NCBI RefSeq assembly: GCF_000218545.1
Contig: NC_015671.1
Location: 1,178,001-1,242,000 of the forward strand
Origin: Cellulomonas gilvus ATCC 13127
GTDB lineage: Bacteria; Actinomycetota; Actinomycetes; Actinomycetales; Cellulomonadaceae
Reading direction: 5' to 3'
Length of the DNA stretch: 64,000 nucleotides
Shown: positions 7,996 through 16,248 of the stretch, piece by piece
Layout of the letters: every line of letters begins with the position of its first letter
Position numbering within the stretch: the stretch's first letter is position 1
Notes under the pieces: generated by a model
Databases searched by the model: none
Told to the model about the DNA's origin: nothing
What the model saw: only the letters and a program-made list of their open reading frames with translations
Program-made: the position numbers and the translations under genes

Positions 7996-9555
7996 CTAGG
8001 CGGTGGCAGCGGCGGGCGTGCCGTCGACGGTCCACGGCTCGACCTCGTGCGCGGGGCGCACGGACGCGACGCCCAGACCGAGCGTGCCGGGGCGCGCGAC
8101 CGGGATCTCGTGCACCTGGTCCTCGACGTCGGTCACCGCGAGGCGGACCTCCCACGGACCCGCACCCGCGGTCGCGGACGCGGGCACCAGGACGTCGAGG
8201 TCGAGGTGCCACTGGCGGCGGTGGAACGGCGAGCGCGGGACGGCGACGACGCTGCGCTGCCGGCCGGGGCCGACCAGCACCAGGTCGAGGTGCCCGATCC
8301 CGCCCGTGACGCGGTCGCACTCCAGGCTCAGGCTGAGGACCCGGCCCGAATCCGTCGGGCGGTCGGCGCGGCCCTCGGCGCACAGCCCGCGGGCCGCGAG
8401 CCGCACCTCGAGCGCGAGCCGGCGTGCGTCGCGCTCGTCCACCAGGTCGAGCAGGTGGGCCGTCGTCCCCTCGGGGGCCGGCTCGGGCTCGGGCACGACC
8501 AGGTCGCGGAACGTGGCGGCGCCCGCGACGAGCGCATCGGCCTCAGGGGCGTCCGCGAGGGCGGCGTCGATCGCGCGCGGGAGCAGCTCGTCGACGAGCT
8601 GCGTCGTCGCGGCCCCGACGTCGAGCGTCCCCGCGACGAGCTCCGGCACCCGGCGCAGCACCTCGTCGGGGAACTCGGCCGTCGGGATCGGCCGGCCGTG
8701 CACCGTGCGCAGCCGCGAGCCGAGACCCCACACGTCCCGCGGGAAGGACGCGACGAGCGCGTCACGGTCGAAGGACGGCGCGCCGTGCCCGCCGAGCGCG
8801 AGAGCGTCGGGCACGTCGCGCGCGATGCGCGCGTGCGCGCGTCCGGTCCCCGCGAGGTAGTCGCGGTACTTCAGCGGGTCCTCGTGCGCCGACGCGACGA
8901 ACCGGGCGGGGATGCCCAGCGCGTCGGCGACCACGACCGCGTGCAGCGACGACCCGACGACGATGCGCGACTGCGCGATCGTGCGCAGGACGCTGCGGAC
9001 GCTGTCGGTCGGGTCGAGGACGCGCGTGCCGCCGTCGGTGTCGCCCGCGGGCAGGGCGTCGTCGGTCAGGTCGGCACGGTCGTTGAGGTTGGGCGCCACC
9101 AGGACGTCCCAGCGCTTGACCCGGGTCCAGCGGACCAGCTCCGGCAGCAGCTCGGGCAGCAGCAGCGCGGGATCGCCGTACACCTCAGGCACGTCGACGC
9201 CACGAGCGCGCAGGAACGCGGCGGTGAGCGGCCCGCGCACCGCCCGCACGTCGAGCTCGAGGTCCGCGGTGACGTGGCCGTTGTCGGCCTTGCCGTTGAG
9301 GCCCGAGCCCCACACGACGTCGCGGCGGCGGCCGAGGTGGAGCACCGAGCCGACCGAGAGCACGCGGCGTGCGGGCACCTGCGCGAGCCGGACCGTGGGA
9401 TCGAGCCGCTCGAGCATGAGCTCGACGACGAGCGGGCCCAGCAGGTCGCCGACGTTGTTGACCAGGGCGCTGCGGCCGTCGTGCTCGCGCAGCGGGTTCC
9501 ACTGGAACGCCGCCACGCCGCCGACGAGTCGCTCGAAGTCGCCCGGCTCGTCCAC
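7996..9555 (-). CDS. Polysaccharide pyruvyltransferase family protein (519 aa)
   Basis: It resembles the CsaB/WcaK pyruvyltransferase family, which adds ketal-linked pyruvate from phosphoenolpyruvate to polymer sugars. Family-like features are NVGDLLGPLVVE near residue 30, WGSGLNGKAD near 85, DPALLLPELLPE near 135, and the C-terminal SRIVVGSSLHAVVVADALGIP near residue 205. About 280 residues follow that I cannot assign; the last part is strand-rich (WHLDLDVLVPASATAG). The GTG at 9555 was chosen because a TACGCT -10 box ends eight bases before it, giving a leaderless mRNA. Longer in-frame sequence upstream lies beyond that promoter. Confidence 0.75.
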   Translation of the reverse strand: MDEPGDFERLVGGVAAFQWNPLREHDGRSALVNNVGDLLGPLVVELMLERLDPTVRLAQVPARRVLSVGSVLHLGRRRDVVWGSGLNGKADNGHVTADLELDVRAVRGPLTAAFLRARGVDVPEVYGDPALLLPELLPELVRWTRVKRWDVLVAPNLNDRADLTDDALPAGDTDGGTRVLDPTDSVRSVLRTIAQSRIVVGSSLHAVVVADALGIPARFVASAHEDPLKYRDYLAGTGRAHARIARDVPDALALGGHGAPSFDRDALVASFPRDVWGLGSRLRTVHGRPIPTAEFPDEVLRRVPELVAGTLDVGAATTQLVDELLPRAIDAALADAPEADALVAGAATFRDLVVPEPEPAPEGTTAHLLDLVDERDARRLALEVRLAARGLCAEGRADRPTDSGRVLSLSLECDRVTGGIGHLDLVLVGPGRQRSVVAVPRSPFHRRQWHLDLDVLVPASATAGAGPWEVRLAVTDVEDQVHEIPVARPGTLGLGVASVRPAHEVEPWTVDGTPAAATA

Positions 9556-9563
9556 GGCAAGCG

Positions 9564-9569
9564 AGCGTA
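9564..9569 (-). promoter_or_regulatory. -10 box TACGCT, leaderless
   Basis: On the minus strand TACGCT ends eight bases before the GTG at 9555, so transcription would start at or next to the start codon. Confidence 0.55.
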
Positions 9570-9625
9570 CCTGACCGGCTCCGCCCGGCCCGGGCGGGTC
9601 AGCCGCGGCCCCAGCGGGCCCGGGG

Positions 9626-9631
9626 TATCGT
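9626..9631 (+). promoter_or_regulatory. Putative -10 box TATCGT
   Basis: It matches TANNNT and would give a leader of about 45 bases before the small ORF at 9684 and the acyltransferase at 9713. Confidence 0.45.
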
Positions 9632-9683
9632 TCCTGCGCGCCGGGGCGGTCGGGACGCGACCGGGCGAGGACCGAGGAGAGCC

Positions 9684-9716
9684 GTGGACGCGTACGCCTG
9701 CGAGACGACGGCATGA
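9684..9716 (+). CDS. Possible 10-codon leader peptide coupled to acyltransferase
   Basis: A GTG at 9684, preceded by GAGGAGA, opens a ten-codon ORF (VDAYACETTA) whose TGA overlaps the ATG of the acyltransferase in the arrangement ATGA. The acyltransferase itself has only a weak ribosome site just upstream, so its translation may depend on ribosomes finishing this leader. The small size means it could also be chance. Confidence 0.4.
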   Translation: MDAYACETTA

Positions 9717-11809
9717 CCTCGGCGGTCCCCGAGCCGGTCGCCGCATCGGCCCCCGCCGCGGGTCCCGCTGCCCGCACCGGGCGCTCGCTGCGACGCGACG
9801 TGCAGGGTCTGCGTGCGGTCGCCGTGCTCGCCGTGATCGCCGACCACGTGCTCGGCCGGCCGCAGGGCGGGTTCGTCGGCGTCGACGTGTTCTTCGTGAT
9901 CAGCGGCTACCTGATCACGGGCCTGCTGCTGCGCGAGCACGCCCGGACGGGGTCCATCTCGTTCCGCGGGTTCTACGCGCGCCGCGTGCGGCGCATCATG
10001 CCGAACGCGCTCCTCACGCTCGTCGTGACCGTGGGCGCCACGGCCGTGCTCGTCGGCGGCGACCGGCTGGCGGCGACCGTCAAGGACGCCGTCGCCGCCG
10101 CGCTGACCGTGGTCAACTGGCGTTTCGCGGTGCAGGGCACGGACTACTTCGCGCAGGGGCTGCCGCCGTCTCCCGCGCAGCACTTCTGGTCGCTCTCGGT
10201 CGAGGAGCAGTTCTACTTCGTGTGGCCGTGGCTCATGCTCGGGCTGCTCGCGCTCGTGGCCCGCCGTGCCTCGGCCCGCTCCGGCCGGGTCCGCGGCACG
10301 TGGGTGCTCGGCGTGGCGATGGGCGTGGTCGTCGTCGCCTCGTTCGCGTGGGCGCTGCACCAGTCGGCCGCGCAGCCGTCGTTCGCCTACTTCTCGACGC
10401 TCACGCGCATCTGGGAGCTCGGCGTCGGCGCGCTCGCGGCGATCGGCGCGGTCCGGGTCGCGCGGTGGTTCGCGGCGAGGCCGCGGTGGACGCGTCCCGT
10501 GGCCGCGTGGGCGGGGCTGGTCGGGATCGGCGTGTCGCTGCTCGTCGTCCGCGCGGACCAGGGCTTCCCCGCGCCGTGGGCGCTCCTGCCCGTCGCCGCG
10601 ACCGCACTGGTCATCATGGCGGGGGAGGGTGCGACGGGCTCGGGCCCGTGGCCGCTGACCAACCGCCCCATGAACTACGTCGGTGACGCGTCCTACTCGC
10701 TGTACCTGTGGCACTGGCCCGTCGTCGTGCTGCTGCCCGTGCTCGTGCCCGACGACTCGGCGTGGTTCGGCGCGCTCGCGGTGGCCCTCGGCGTGGCGCT
10801 CGCGCTGCCCGCCTACCACCTGGTGGAGAACCCGGCGCGCGGCGGGCACCCGGGGCATGATGCGCAGGGTCGTCGCGCGCACCCGCTGCGCCGCGCGTCG
10901 TTCGCCGCGGTCGCGCTGGCCGCCGTGGTCGTCGGCGGCTGCGCGGTGACCGTCTCGGCGCTCGAGAGCGCACGCGAGCCGGTCCAGGCGTCCCCGGTGG
11001 GCTCGCAGACCGAGTGCTTCGGTGCCAGGACGCTCGAGAAGCGTGCGCTGTGCGCGGACGTCGTGTTCGCGGACCCCGTGACGCCCGACCCGCAGGACGC
11101 GGAGTCGGACATGGGCGGCGCGTACAGGTGCTACAGCGCGCAGGACGCGCCCGCCAAGCCCTGCACGCGCGGTGACCTCGACGGCGCGACGCGCGTCGCG
11201 GTCGTCGGGAACTCGCACGCGGCTGCGCTCCTGCCCGGGCTGCTGCCCGAGGCCGAGCGGCTCGGCTGGAAGGTCGACGTGCTCGTCGGGTTCGGCTGCA
11301 ACCTCACGACGACGCCCAACCCCGCGTGCGCCGGGACGAGCGCCGAGATCGAGCGCCGCCTCCTGCACGACGAGCCGTACGACCTGGTGATCACCACGTC
11401 CAGCCGGTCCGCCACGGGCGCCGCGCGCCTGGACCGCATCCCGGGGCTGCGGGACATGATGGACGCGGTCACCGCGCGCGGCACCGCGGTCGCGGCGGTC
11501 TCGGACGCCCCGATGGTGAGCGAGCAGGCGCTCGCGTGCGCCGCGCGGATCGGCGCCGACCTGTCGACGTGCGGCATGCCGCGGGACGAGGCGTTCGCGG
11601 TGCGTGACCCCCTGCGCGAGCCCGTGCGTCAGTCGGCCGACGCGGTCTTCGTGGACGTATCCGACCTGTACTGCCGCCCCGAGACGTGCCCGGTGGTGGT
11701 GGGTGGCGTGCTCGCGTACCGCGACACCGCGGGCCACACCACCGCGACGTACAGCCGCACGCTCGGCCCGATCCTCGTCGAGCGGATCCGCGAGGCGACC
11801 GGGATCTGA
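9713..11809 (+). CDS. Membrane acyltransferase 3 with C-terminal SGNH domain (698 aa)
   Basis: It has the OafB-type architecture. Residues about 25-390 form an acyltransferase-3 domain of roughly ten membrane helices, with the opening LRAVAVLAVIADHV, GFVGVDVFFVISGYLITG, RRVRRIMPNA and FWSLSVEEQFY. This is followed by a periplasm-facing SGNH hydrolase domain with block I VVGNSHAAAL near residue 500 and a C-terminal TAGHTTATYS. Such enzymes move acetyl groups across the membrane and O-acetylate surface sugars. Block I reads GNSH rather than GDSH; the catalytic Ser is kept. ATG 9713 overlaps a possible leader ORF stop. A similar protein occurs at 39788. Confidence 0.9.
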   Translation: MTSAVPEPVAASAPAAGPAARTGRSLRRDVQGLRAVAVLAVIADHVLGRPQGGFVGVDVFFVISGYLITGLLLREHARTGSISFRGFYARRVRRIMPNALLTLVVTVGATAVLVGGDRLAATVKDAVAAALTVVNWRFAVQGTDYFAQGLPPSPAQHFWSLSVEEQFYFVWPWLMLGLLALVARRASARSGRVRGTWVLGVAMGVVVVASFAWALHQSAAQPSFAYFSTLTRIWELGVGALAAIGAVRVARWFAARPRWTRPVAAWAGLVGIGVSLLVVRADQGFPAPWALLPVAATALVIMAGEGATGSGPWPLTNRPMNYVGDASYSLYLWHWPVVVLLPVLVPDDSAWFGALAVALGVALALPAYHLVENPARGGHPGHDAQGRRAHPLRRASFAAVALAAVVVGGCAVTVSALESAREPVQASPVGSQTECFGARTLEKRALCADVVFADPVTPDPQDAESDMGGAYRCYSAQDAPAKPCTRGDLDGATRVAVVGNSHAAALLPGLLPEAERLGWKVDVLVGFGCNLTTTPNPACAGTSAEIERRLLHDEPYDLVITTSSRSATGAARLDRIPGLRDMMDAVTARGTAVAAVSDAPMVSEQALACAARIGADLSTCGMPRDEAFAVRDPLREPVRQSADAVFVDVSDLYCRPETCPVVVGGVLAYRDTAGHTTATYSRTLGPILVERIREATGI

Positions 11810-11889
11810 CCCGGCGGCAGCCGCGCAGCGCCGTCGCCGGCCTGCTCACGTGCGGTGCGGGCGCGTTCGGAGGGTCCTGGCGACCTGGT

Positions 11890-11895
11890 TACGCT
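11890..11895 (+). promoter_or_regulatory. -10 box TACGCT, leaderless
   Basis: TACGCT ends eight bases before the ATG at 11904. A weak -35-like TTCGGA is at 11866-11871 (18-base spacer). It would drive the cysC-sulfotransferase pair as a leaderless mRNA. Confidence 0.6.
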
Positions 11896-11903
11896 GAGGC
11901 ACC

Positions 11904-13196
11904 ATGAGCGACGACTGGTCCCGGTGGAGCGCGTTGCCGCACCTGGTGCTCGCCGATCCGGACGCGGACGCGGTCGAGCTCGCGCTCGGCGGGGCGCTGA
12001 CGGTCGCGCAGCAGCCCGTGGTGGCCTCCTCACCGCTCGGTGCGGTGGTCCTGCTCGACGAGGAGAACACCCCGCTGGCCGTCCGCTCGGAGCCGCACGC
12101 ACCGCTCGAGGCGCTCCGGCCGCGCGGCGTGCGGGGCGGCGAGGACGCCGACCGGCGGTACCGGGTGCCGGCGCGGGAGGTGCGCACGCGCCTGTCGGGT
12201 CTCGGCGTGCTGGGCGTGCTGGTGGACGACGTGCCGGGGACGGGCGAGCTCGCGCGCGTCGTCGAGCGGGCGGCGGGTGCGGACCACGTGCTGCTGCTGT
12301 GCCTCGTCGGGACGCCGCGCCCGGCCTACGCGGCGGACGTGTCCAGCGCCGGCGTCGTGCGGGCCGCGGCCGCGCTGGCGGAGGCCGTCGAGCGCGACAC
12401 GGGGATCCCGGCGTCCACCGTCGCGGTGCCGTGGGCCGCGGGCGCCGTGCTGCACCGTCTCGCGTGGCCCGGCGGGGCGGGGCCGTCGCTCGACGACGTC
12501 GCGCGCGCGTACGGCGCGACGGACGTGCTCGACCTCTCGGCGCAGCCGGGCGCGGGACGTCAGGAGTTCACCGACGCGGTGCGGCGGCGCGACGAGGTCC
12601 TGGCGCGCAGCTTCCCGCCGGCGTCCGCGCGTGAGCTCTCCGGCGCCGCGACCGCCGGAGTGGGGCCGGGCGCCGTGGTCCTGTTCACGGGGCTGTCGGG
12701 CTCGGGCAAGTCGACGGTCGCGAAGGCCGTGGCGCAGCGGCTCGAGGTCTCCAGCGCGCGCCGGGTCGTGGTGCTCGACGGCGACGAGGTGCGGCACATG
12801 CTGTCGGCGGGCCTCGGGTTCGACCGTGAGTCGCGGTCGCAGAACGTGCGCCGGATCGGGTACGTCGCCTCGCTCGTCGCGGGTGCGGGCGGCATCGTGC
12901 TCGCCGCGGCCATCGCGCCGTACGAGGCCGACCGGGCGGACGTGCGCCACCGGACCGAGGCGGCCGCGACGTTCGTGCTGGTGCACGTCGCCACGCCGCT
13001 CGAGGTGTGCGAGGCCCGCGACCGCAAGCACCTGTACGCGCGGGCGCGCGCCGGTGAGGTCCCCGAGTTCACGGGCATCTCGGCGCCGTACGAGCAGCCG
13101 CACGACGCGGACCTGGTGATCGACACGACCGACCTCGACCTCGCGGCCTCGGTGGACGCGGTGCTCGCGGTGCTCGCGCGGTCGGGCGTCGAGTGA
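11904..13196 (+). CDS. cysC: APS kinase with degenerate ATP-sulfurylase-like N-terminus (430 aa)
   Basis: The C-terminal 180 residues are a complete adenylylsulfate kinase: P-loop GLSGSGKS at 263-270, DGDEVRHML near 292, SQNVRRIGY near 312 and the EFTGISAPYE lid near residue 390. It phosphorylates APS to PAPS in the cytoplasm. The first 245 residues resemble a shortened ATP sulfurylase (Sat): a PUA-like opening (DAVELALGGALTV), LLLCLVGTPRP near 131 and YGATDVLDL near 203. The sulfurylase catalytic QxRNPxHxxH motif is missing (VLVDDVPGTGELA occupies that place), so this half is probably inactive. A normal CysC is about 200 residues. The stop overlaps the next gene (GTGA). Confidence 0.85.
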   Translation: MSDDWSRWSALPHLVLADPDADAVELALGGALTVAQQPVVASSPLGAVVLLDEENTPLAVRSEPHAPLEALRPRGVRGGEDADRRYRVPAREVRTRLSGLGVLGVLVDDVPGTGELARVVERAAGADHVLLLCLVGTPRPAYAADVSSAGVVRAAAALAEAVERDTGIPASTVAVPWAAGAVLHRLAWPGGAGPSLDDVARAYGATDVLDLSAQPGAGRQEFTDAVRRRDEVLARSFPPASARELSGAATAGVGPGAVVLFTGLSGSGKSTVAKAVAQRLEVSSARRVVVLDGDEVRHMLSAGLGFDRESRSQNVRRIGYVASLVAGAGGIVLAAAIAPYEADRADVRHRTEAAATFVLVHVATPLEVCEARDRKHLYARARAGEVPEFTGISAPYEQPHDADLVIDTTDLDLAASVDAVLAVLARSGVE

Positions 13197-14242
13197 GCGC
13201 CGGCGCCGAGGACGCTGCGCCGGCGACGGTCGAGGCGGTGCCGGCGGGGACGCGGATCGTCCACATCGGCGCCGCGAAGACCGGGACCACGTCGGTGCAG
13301 GCCGCGTTCGCCGCGGCGCGCGAGCAGCTCGCCGGGCTGGGCGTCCTCTACCCGGGCACGGGTGCGAACCACAAGGCCGAGATGGACCGGCTGCTCGCGA
13401 ACCGGCCGGGCGGTGCGCTCGAGCGGCTGCGCACCGAGCTGGCGCAGCATCCGGAGCATCGCGTGCTGCTGAGCGCCGAACGGCTCGCGCACCAGCTCGC
13501 ACCCGGTCCGCAGCGTGTGCGCGAGCTCGTCGGCGAGCGGGCGCACGTGGTGCTCACGTTGCGCAGCGTGGCCGACTTCCTCGCCTCGATGTGGCAGCAG
13601 GAGGTCAAGAGCGGCGAGGTGCGCGACCTCGACACCTGGACCCGCGAACGACTCGAGGCGATCGACCGGTACAACCTCCTGCGCCGCGACGACGGGACGG
13701 GCGTGGCGCGTCGGTGGGTGCGCGAGTTCGGTCCGGAGCACGTCACGGTGGTGGTGCTCGAGCGGTCGAGCCCCGGGCGGCTGTTCGAGGTGTTCGAGGG
13801 GCTGTGCGGGCTGCCCGCGGGGACGCTGCGCGTCTCCGAGCTGAACCGCGGCCTCACGTGGCCCGAGGCGGAGCTGGTGCGTGCGGTCAACGTGCGCATC
13901 GCGGCCGGCGGTGCCGCCGAGCGTGCCGACCTGCGCCGGCTCGTGCACCTCGGGATCGTGTCCGGCATCGTGCGCGACTGGTCGCCCGAGCAGGGCGAGG
14001 CCAGGCCCGTGCTCCCCGCGTGGGCCCGGGCGCAGGTGGTGGAGGTCGCCGCGCGGCTCGGCGACGACGTCCGCGCGTCCGGCGCGCGCGTCGTGGGGGA
14101 CCTCGCCGAGCTCGAGCGGTTCCCGACGCGCGACATGCCCGGACCCGTGGGCGCCGTGCCGACCGGGCTGCTCGACGCGGCGCTGCACGGCCTGGTCCGG
14201 CGTACCGCGGCCATGACGCGGCGGCGCAGCGGGCGGCCGTGA
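13193..14242 (+). CDS. PAPS-dependent sulfotransferase (349 aa)
   Basis: The N-terminus carries the 5'-phosphosulfate-binding loop of PAPS sulfotransferases, HIGAAKTGTTS, with the catalytic Lys and loop at residues 29-34. The 3'-phosphate-binding segment is LTLRSVADFLASMWQQE near residue 120. It would transfer sulfate from PAPS to a hydroxyl or amine of a carbohydrate. It overlaps cysC by four bases, which places PAPS production and use in one transcript. No signal peptide or membrane helix is evident, so it probably acts on a cytoplasmic, lipid-linked or nucleotide-linked intermediate. Two related proteins follow at 14326 and 16245. Confidence 0.85.
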   Translation: MSAGAEDAAPATVEAVPAGTRIVHIGAAKTGTTSVQAAFAAAREQLAGLGVLYPGTGANHKAEMDRLLANRPGGALERLRTELAQHPEHRVLLSAERLAHQLAPGPQRVRELVGERAHVVLTLRSVADFLASMWQQEVKSGEVRDLDTWTRERLEAIDRYNLLRRDDGTGVARRWVREFGPEHVTVVVLERSSPGRLFEVFEGLCGLPAGTLRVSELNRGLTWPEAELVRAVNVRIAAGGAAERADLRRLVHLGIVSGIVRDWSPEQGEARPVLPAWARAQVVEVAARLGDDVRASGARVVGDLAELERFPTRDMPGPVGAVPTGLLDAALHGLVRRTAAMTRRRSGRP

Positions 14243-14274
14243 CGCCCCCGGCGCCGACGTGGTGTCCGTTCCAT

Positions 14275-14280
14275 TAGTCT
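14275..14280 (+). promoter_or_regulatory. Putative -10 box TAGTCT
   Basis: TANNNT match about 45 bases before the ATG at 14326, probably starting the sulfotransferase-cysQDN operon. A short GTG-started ORF of eight codons (14294-14320) lies in the leader. Confidence 0.45.
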
Positions 14281-14325
14281 TCTGGGGTTTCCCGTGCCGG
14301 CCGACCCGGAAGGTCGTTGACAGTC

Positions 14326-16248
14326 ATGCCCGTCGATCGCGCCGCGAGCGACCGACTCCCGCAGGGGTGCCGGCTTCTCGTCGTCGGGACACCCGGGCGC
14401 GAGTCGGCCCGGCTCGACGCCCGGCTGGTCGACGAGGCCGACGCGCTCGCGGAGCACGGCGTCACGGTGCTCGCGGCGGGAACCCGGTCGGTCCGCGCCG
14501 CGCTGGACGCCGCCGCCGACGAGGCGCACGCGCTCGCCCAGGCGCTGTCGACCGCTGGTACCGGCACCGTGGCGGTGCTGTCCGACGAGAGCCTCGCGGC
14601 GGCGACGCCGGCGGAGCTCAGCGGACTGCCGACGCTGCTCGGGGGACCCGTGCACGTCGTGGTCGATGGGGCACCCGACCCATGGGTCGACCTGTTCGGC
14701 CCCGATGCCGTCACCGCCGTCGGTCCGACGCACGGGTCGCCCGGCCTGTCCGCGGAGCTGGCTCGGCTGCTCGACCTCCCCACGGAGCAGCTGGTGCCGC
14801 CCGCGGGCGACGCGCCCGAGCCTCCCGTCCTCGAGGGCGTCTGGTGGCGGCGCGCCCAGGAGCCGGTGCCCGCACCCCTGCAGCTGACCGAGGCGCTGCT
14901 GGACGCGGCGGCCGGTGCGCTCGACAGGGGTGCCGCGGGTGACGCCGGCACACCGTCCGAGGTGCCGCTGGACGGTGCGGCGGATGCGCTGTACGCGGCG
15001 TTCCGCACCGCGCGCGACGAGGTCGCCGCCGCCGGCCGGCCCGTGAGGCGCACCGTGGACGAGCTGCGGCCGCTGCCCGTGGGGACGACCCTCCTGCACG
15101 TCGGGCTGCCCGCCGCGGGATCCGACGTCGTGCAGCGCTCGTGGCGCGCCTGGAGCACGGCGGCACTGCCGGGCGCACGCGTGGCATACCCGGGTGCCCG
15201 CGACTCGCACGACGTCCTGGCGGCCTGCCTGCTCGCGGGCTCGCCCGAGGAACGCGCCGAGCTGCCCGCGGCGATCGGCAGGCTGCTGCCCCCGCAGGAG
15301 GCGGAGGACGCTCAGCACGTCACGCACGTGCTCAGCGCCGAGCGTCTGGCGCTCGCGGACGCCCGACGGGTGCGAGCGCTCGTCGCCGCGCTGCGCGCCG
15401 CGGGCTGCACCGGTCTCCACGTGGTCCTCACGCTGCGGAACGTCCCCGAGCTGCTCGTGGCCGCGTGGCAGCACACCGTCACCTCGGGCGGCGGCCACGA
15501 CCTCGACACGTGGCTGCGGACGGCGTTCCAGGACGACGGCTCGGTCCGGATGCCGGGGCTCGACGCGCTGGGCGAGGCCGACGGCACGTCGCTCGTCGCC
15601 CGGTGGGCCGATGCCGTGGGACCCGCGCACGTGACCGTCGTCGTCGAGCGCGACGAGGGCCGGGACACGCTCGCGGTCCTCGCACGACTCGCGGGCCTCG
15701 GTCGCGACGCGGTCGATGCGGTGCCGAGCACGCGTGCCCTCACGGCCCGCGAGACGGAGCTGATCCGGGCGTTCAACGCGCACCTGCCCTACCGCGCGAC
15801 GGTGCCGCCCGCCCAGCGCCGGCTCCTGGTGCGGCGCGGAGCGATCGCCGGGCTCCTGGCGGGCCCGCGTCCCGACGACGCGGACGCCGCGCTGCCGGCC
15901 TGGGCGCTCGCGCCCGCGCAGGCGGCAGGCCGCCGTCTCGAGGAGCAGGTGGGCGGGCTGCCCGTCACGGTCGTCGGTGACCTCTCCGTGCTCGCGGACG
16001 CGCCCTCGAGCACGCAGGGCATGCCCCCCGCGGAGGACCTGACGGTGCTGCACCGCTCGTCGGTCGAGGCAGCGCTGCTGGGCATGTTCGACCGCGCCGT
16101 GCGGTTCCCGGAGCCTGAGCCCGTCGTGGCGCCTGCTCCCGCGTCGCCCCGACCGTCGCTGCGCCACGTGCCGACCCGCGCGATCGCGCGTGAGCTCGTC
16201 GGGCGCGTGACGGGCCGGCGCGCCGGTGCGGGGGAGGTGCGCACGTGA
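14326..16248 (+). CDS. Degenerate sulfotransferase-like protein, two domains (640 aa)
   Basis: The second half (from about residue 250) aligns by eye with the two flanking sulfotransferases, including LSAERLAL, LDTWLRTAF, ETELIRAFNAHL and a matching C-terminal segment. The PAPS loop HIGxxKTGTTxxQ is replaced by HVGLPAAGSDVVQ at 258-270: the catalytic Lys and the TGTT are gone. The 3'-phosphate segment LRSxxxxLxSMW has become LRNVPELLVAAW. The first half (residues 16-160) looks like a second, shorter decayed copy: LLVVGTPGRESAR at the loop position, LSDESLA, VHVVVDGAPDPW and LARLLDLP. It is probably catalytically dead but kept intact in the operon. ATG 14326 follows GGAAGG; a TTG at 14317 is an alternative start. 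Confidence 0.75.
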   Translation: MPVDRAASDRLPQGCRLLVVGTPGRESARLDARLVDEADALAEHGVTVLAAGTRSVRAALDAAADEAHALAQALSTAGTGTVAVLSDESLAAATPAELSGLPTLLGGPVHVVVDGAPDPWVDLFGPDAVTAVGPTHGSPGLSAELARLLDLPTEQLVPPAGDAPEPPVLEGVWWRRAQEPVPAPLQLTEALLDAAAGALDRGAAGDAGTPSEVPLDGAADALYAAFRTARDEVAAAGRPVRRTVDELRPLPVGTTLLHVGLPAAGSDVVQRSWRAWSTAALPGARVAYPGARDSHDVLAACLLAGSPEERAELPAAIGRLLPPQEAEDAQHVTHVLSAERLALADARRVRALVAALRAAGCTGLHVVLTLRNVPELLVAAWQHTVTSGGGHDLDTWLRTAFQDDGSVRMPGLDALGEADGTSLVARWADAVGPAHVTVVVERDEGRDTLAVLARLAGLGRDAVDAVPSTRALTARETELIRAFNAHLPYRATVPPAQRRLLVRRGAIAGLLAGPRPDDADAALPAWALAPAQAAGRRLEEQVGGLPVTVVGDLSVLADAPSSTQGMPPAEDLTVLHRSSVEAALLGMFDRAVRFPEPEPVVAPAPASPRPSLRHVPTRAIARELVGRVTGRRAGAGEVRT

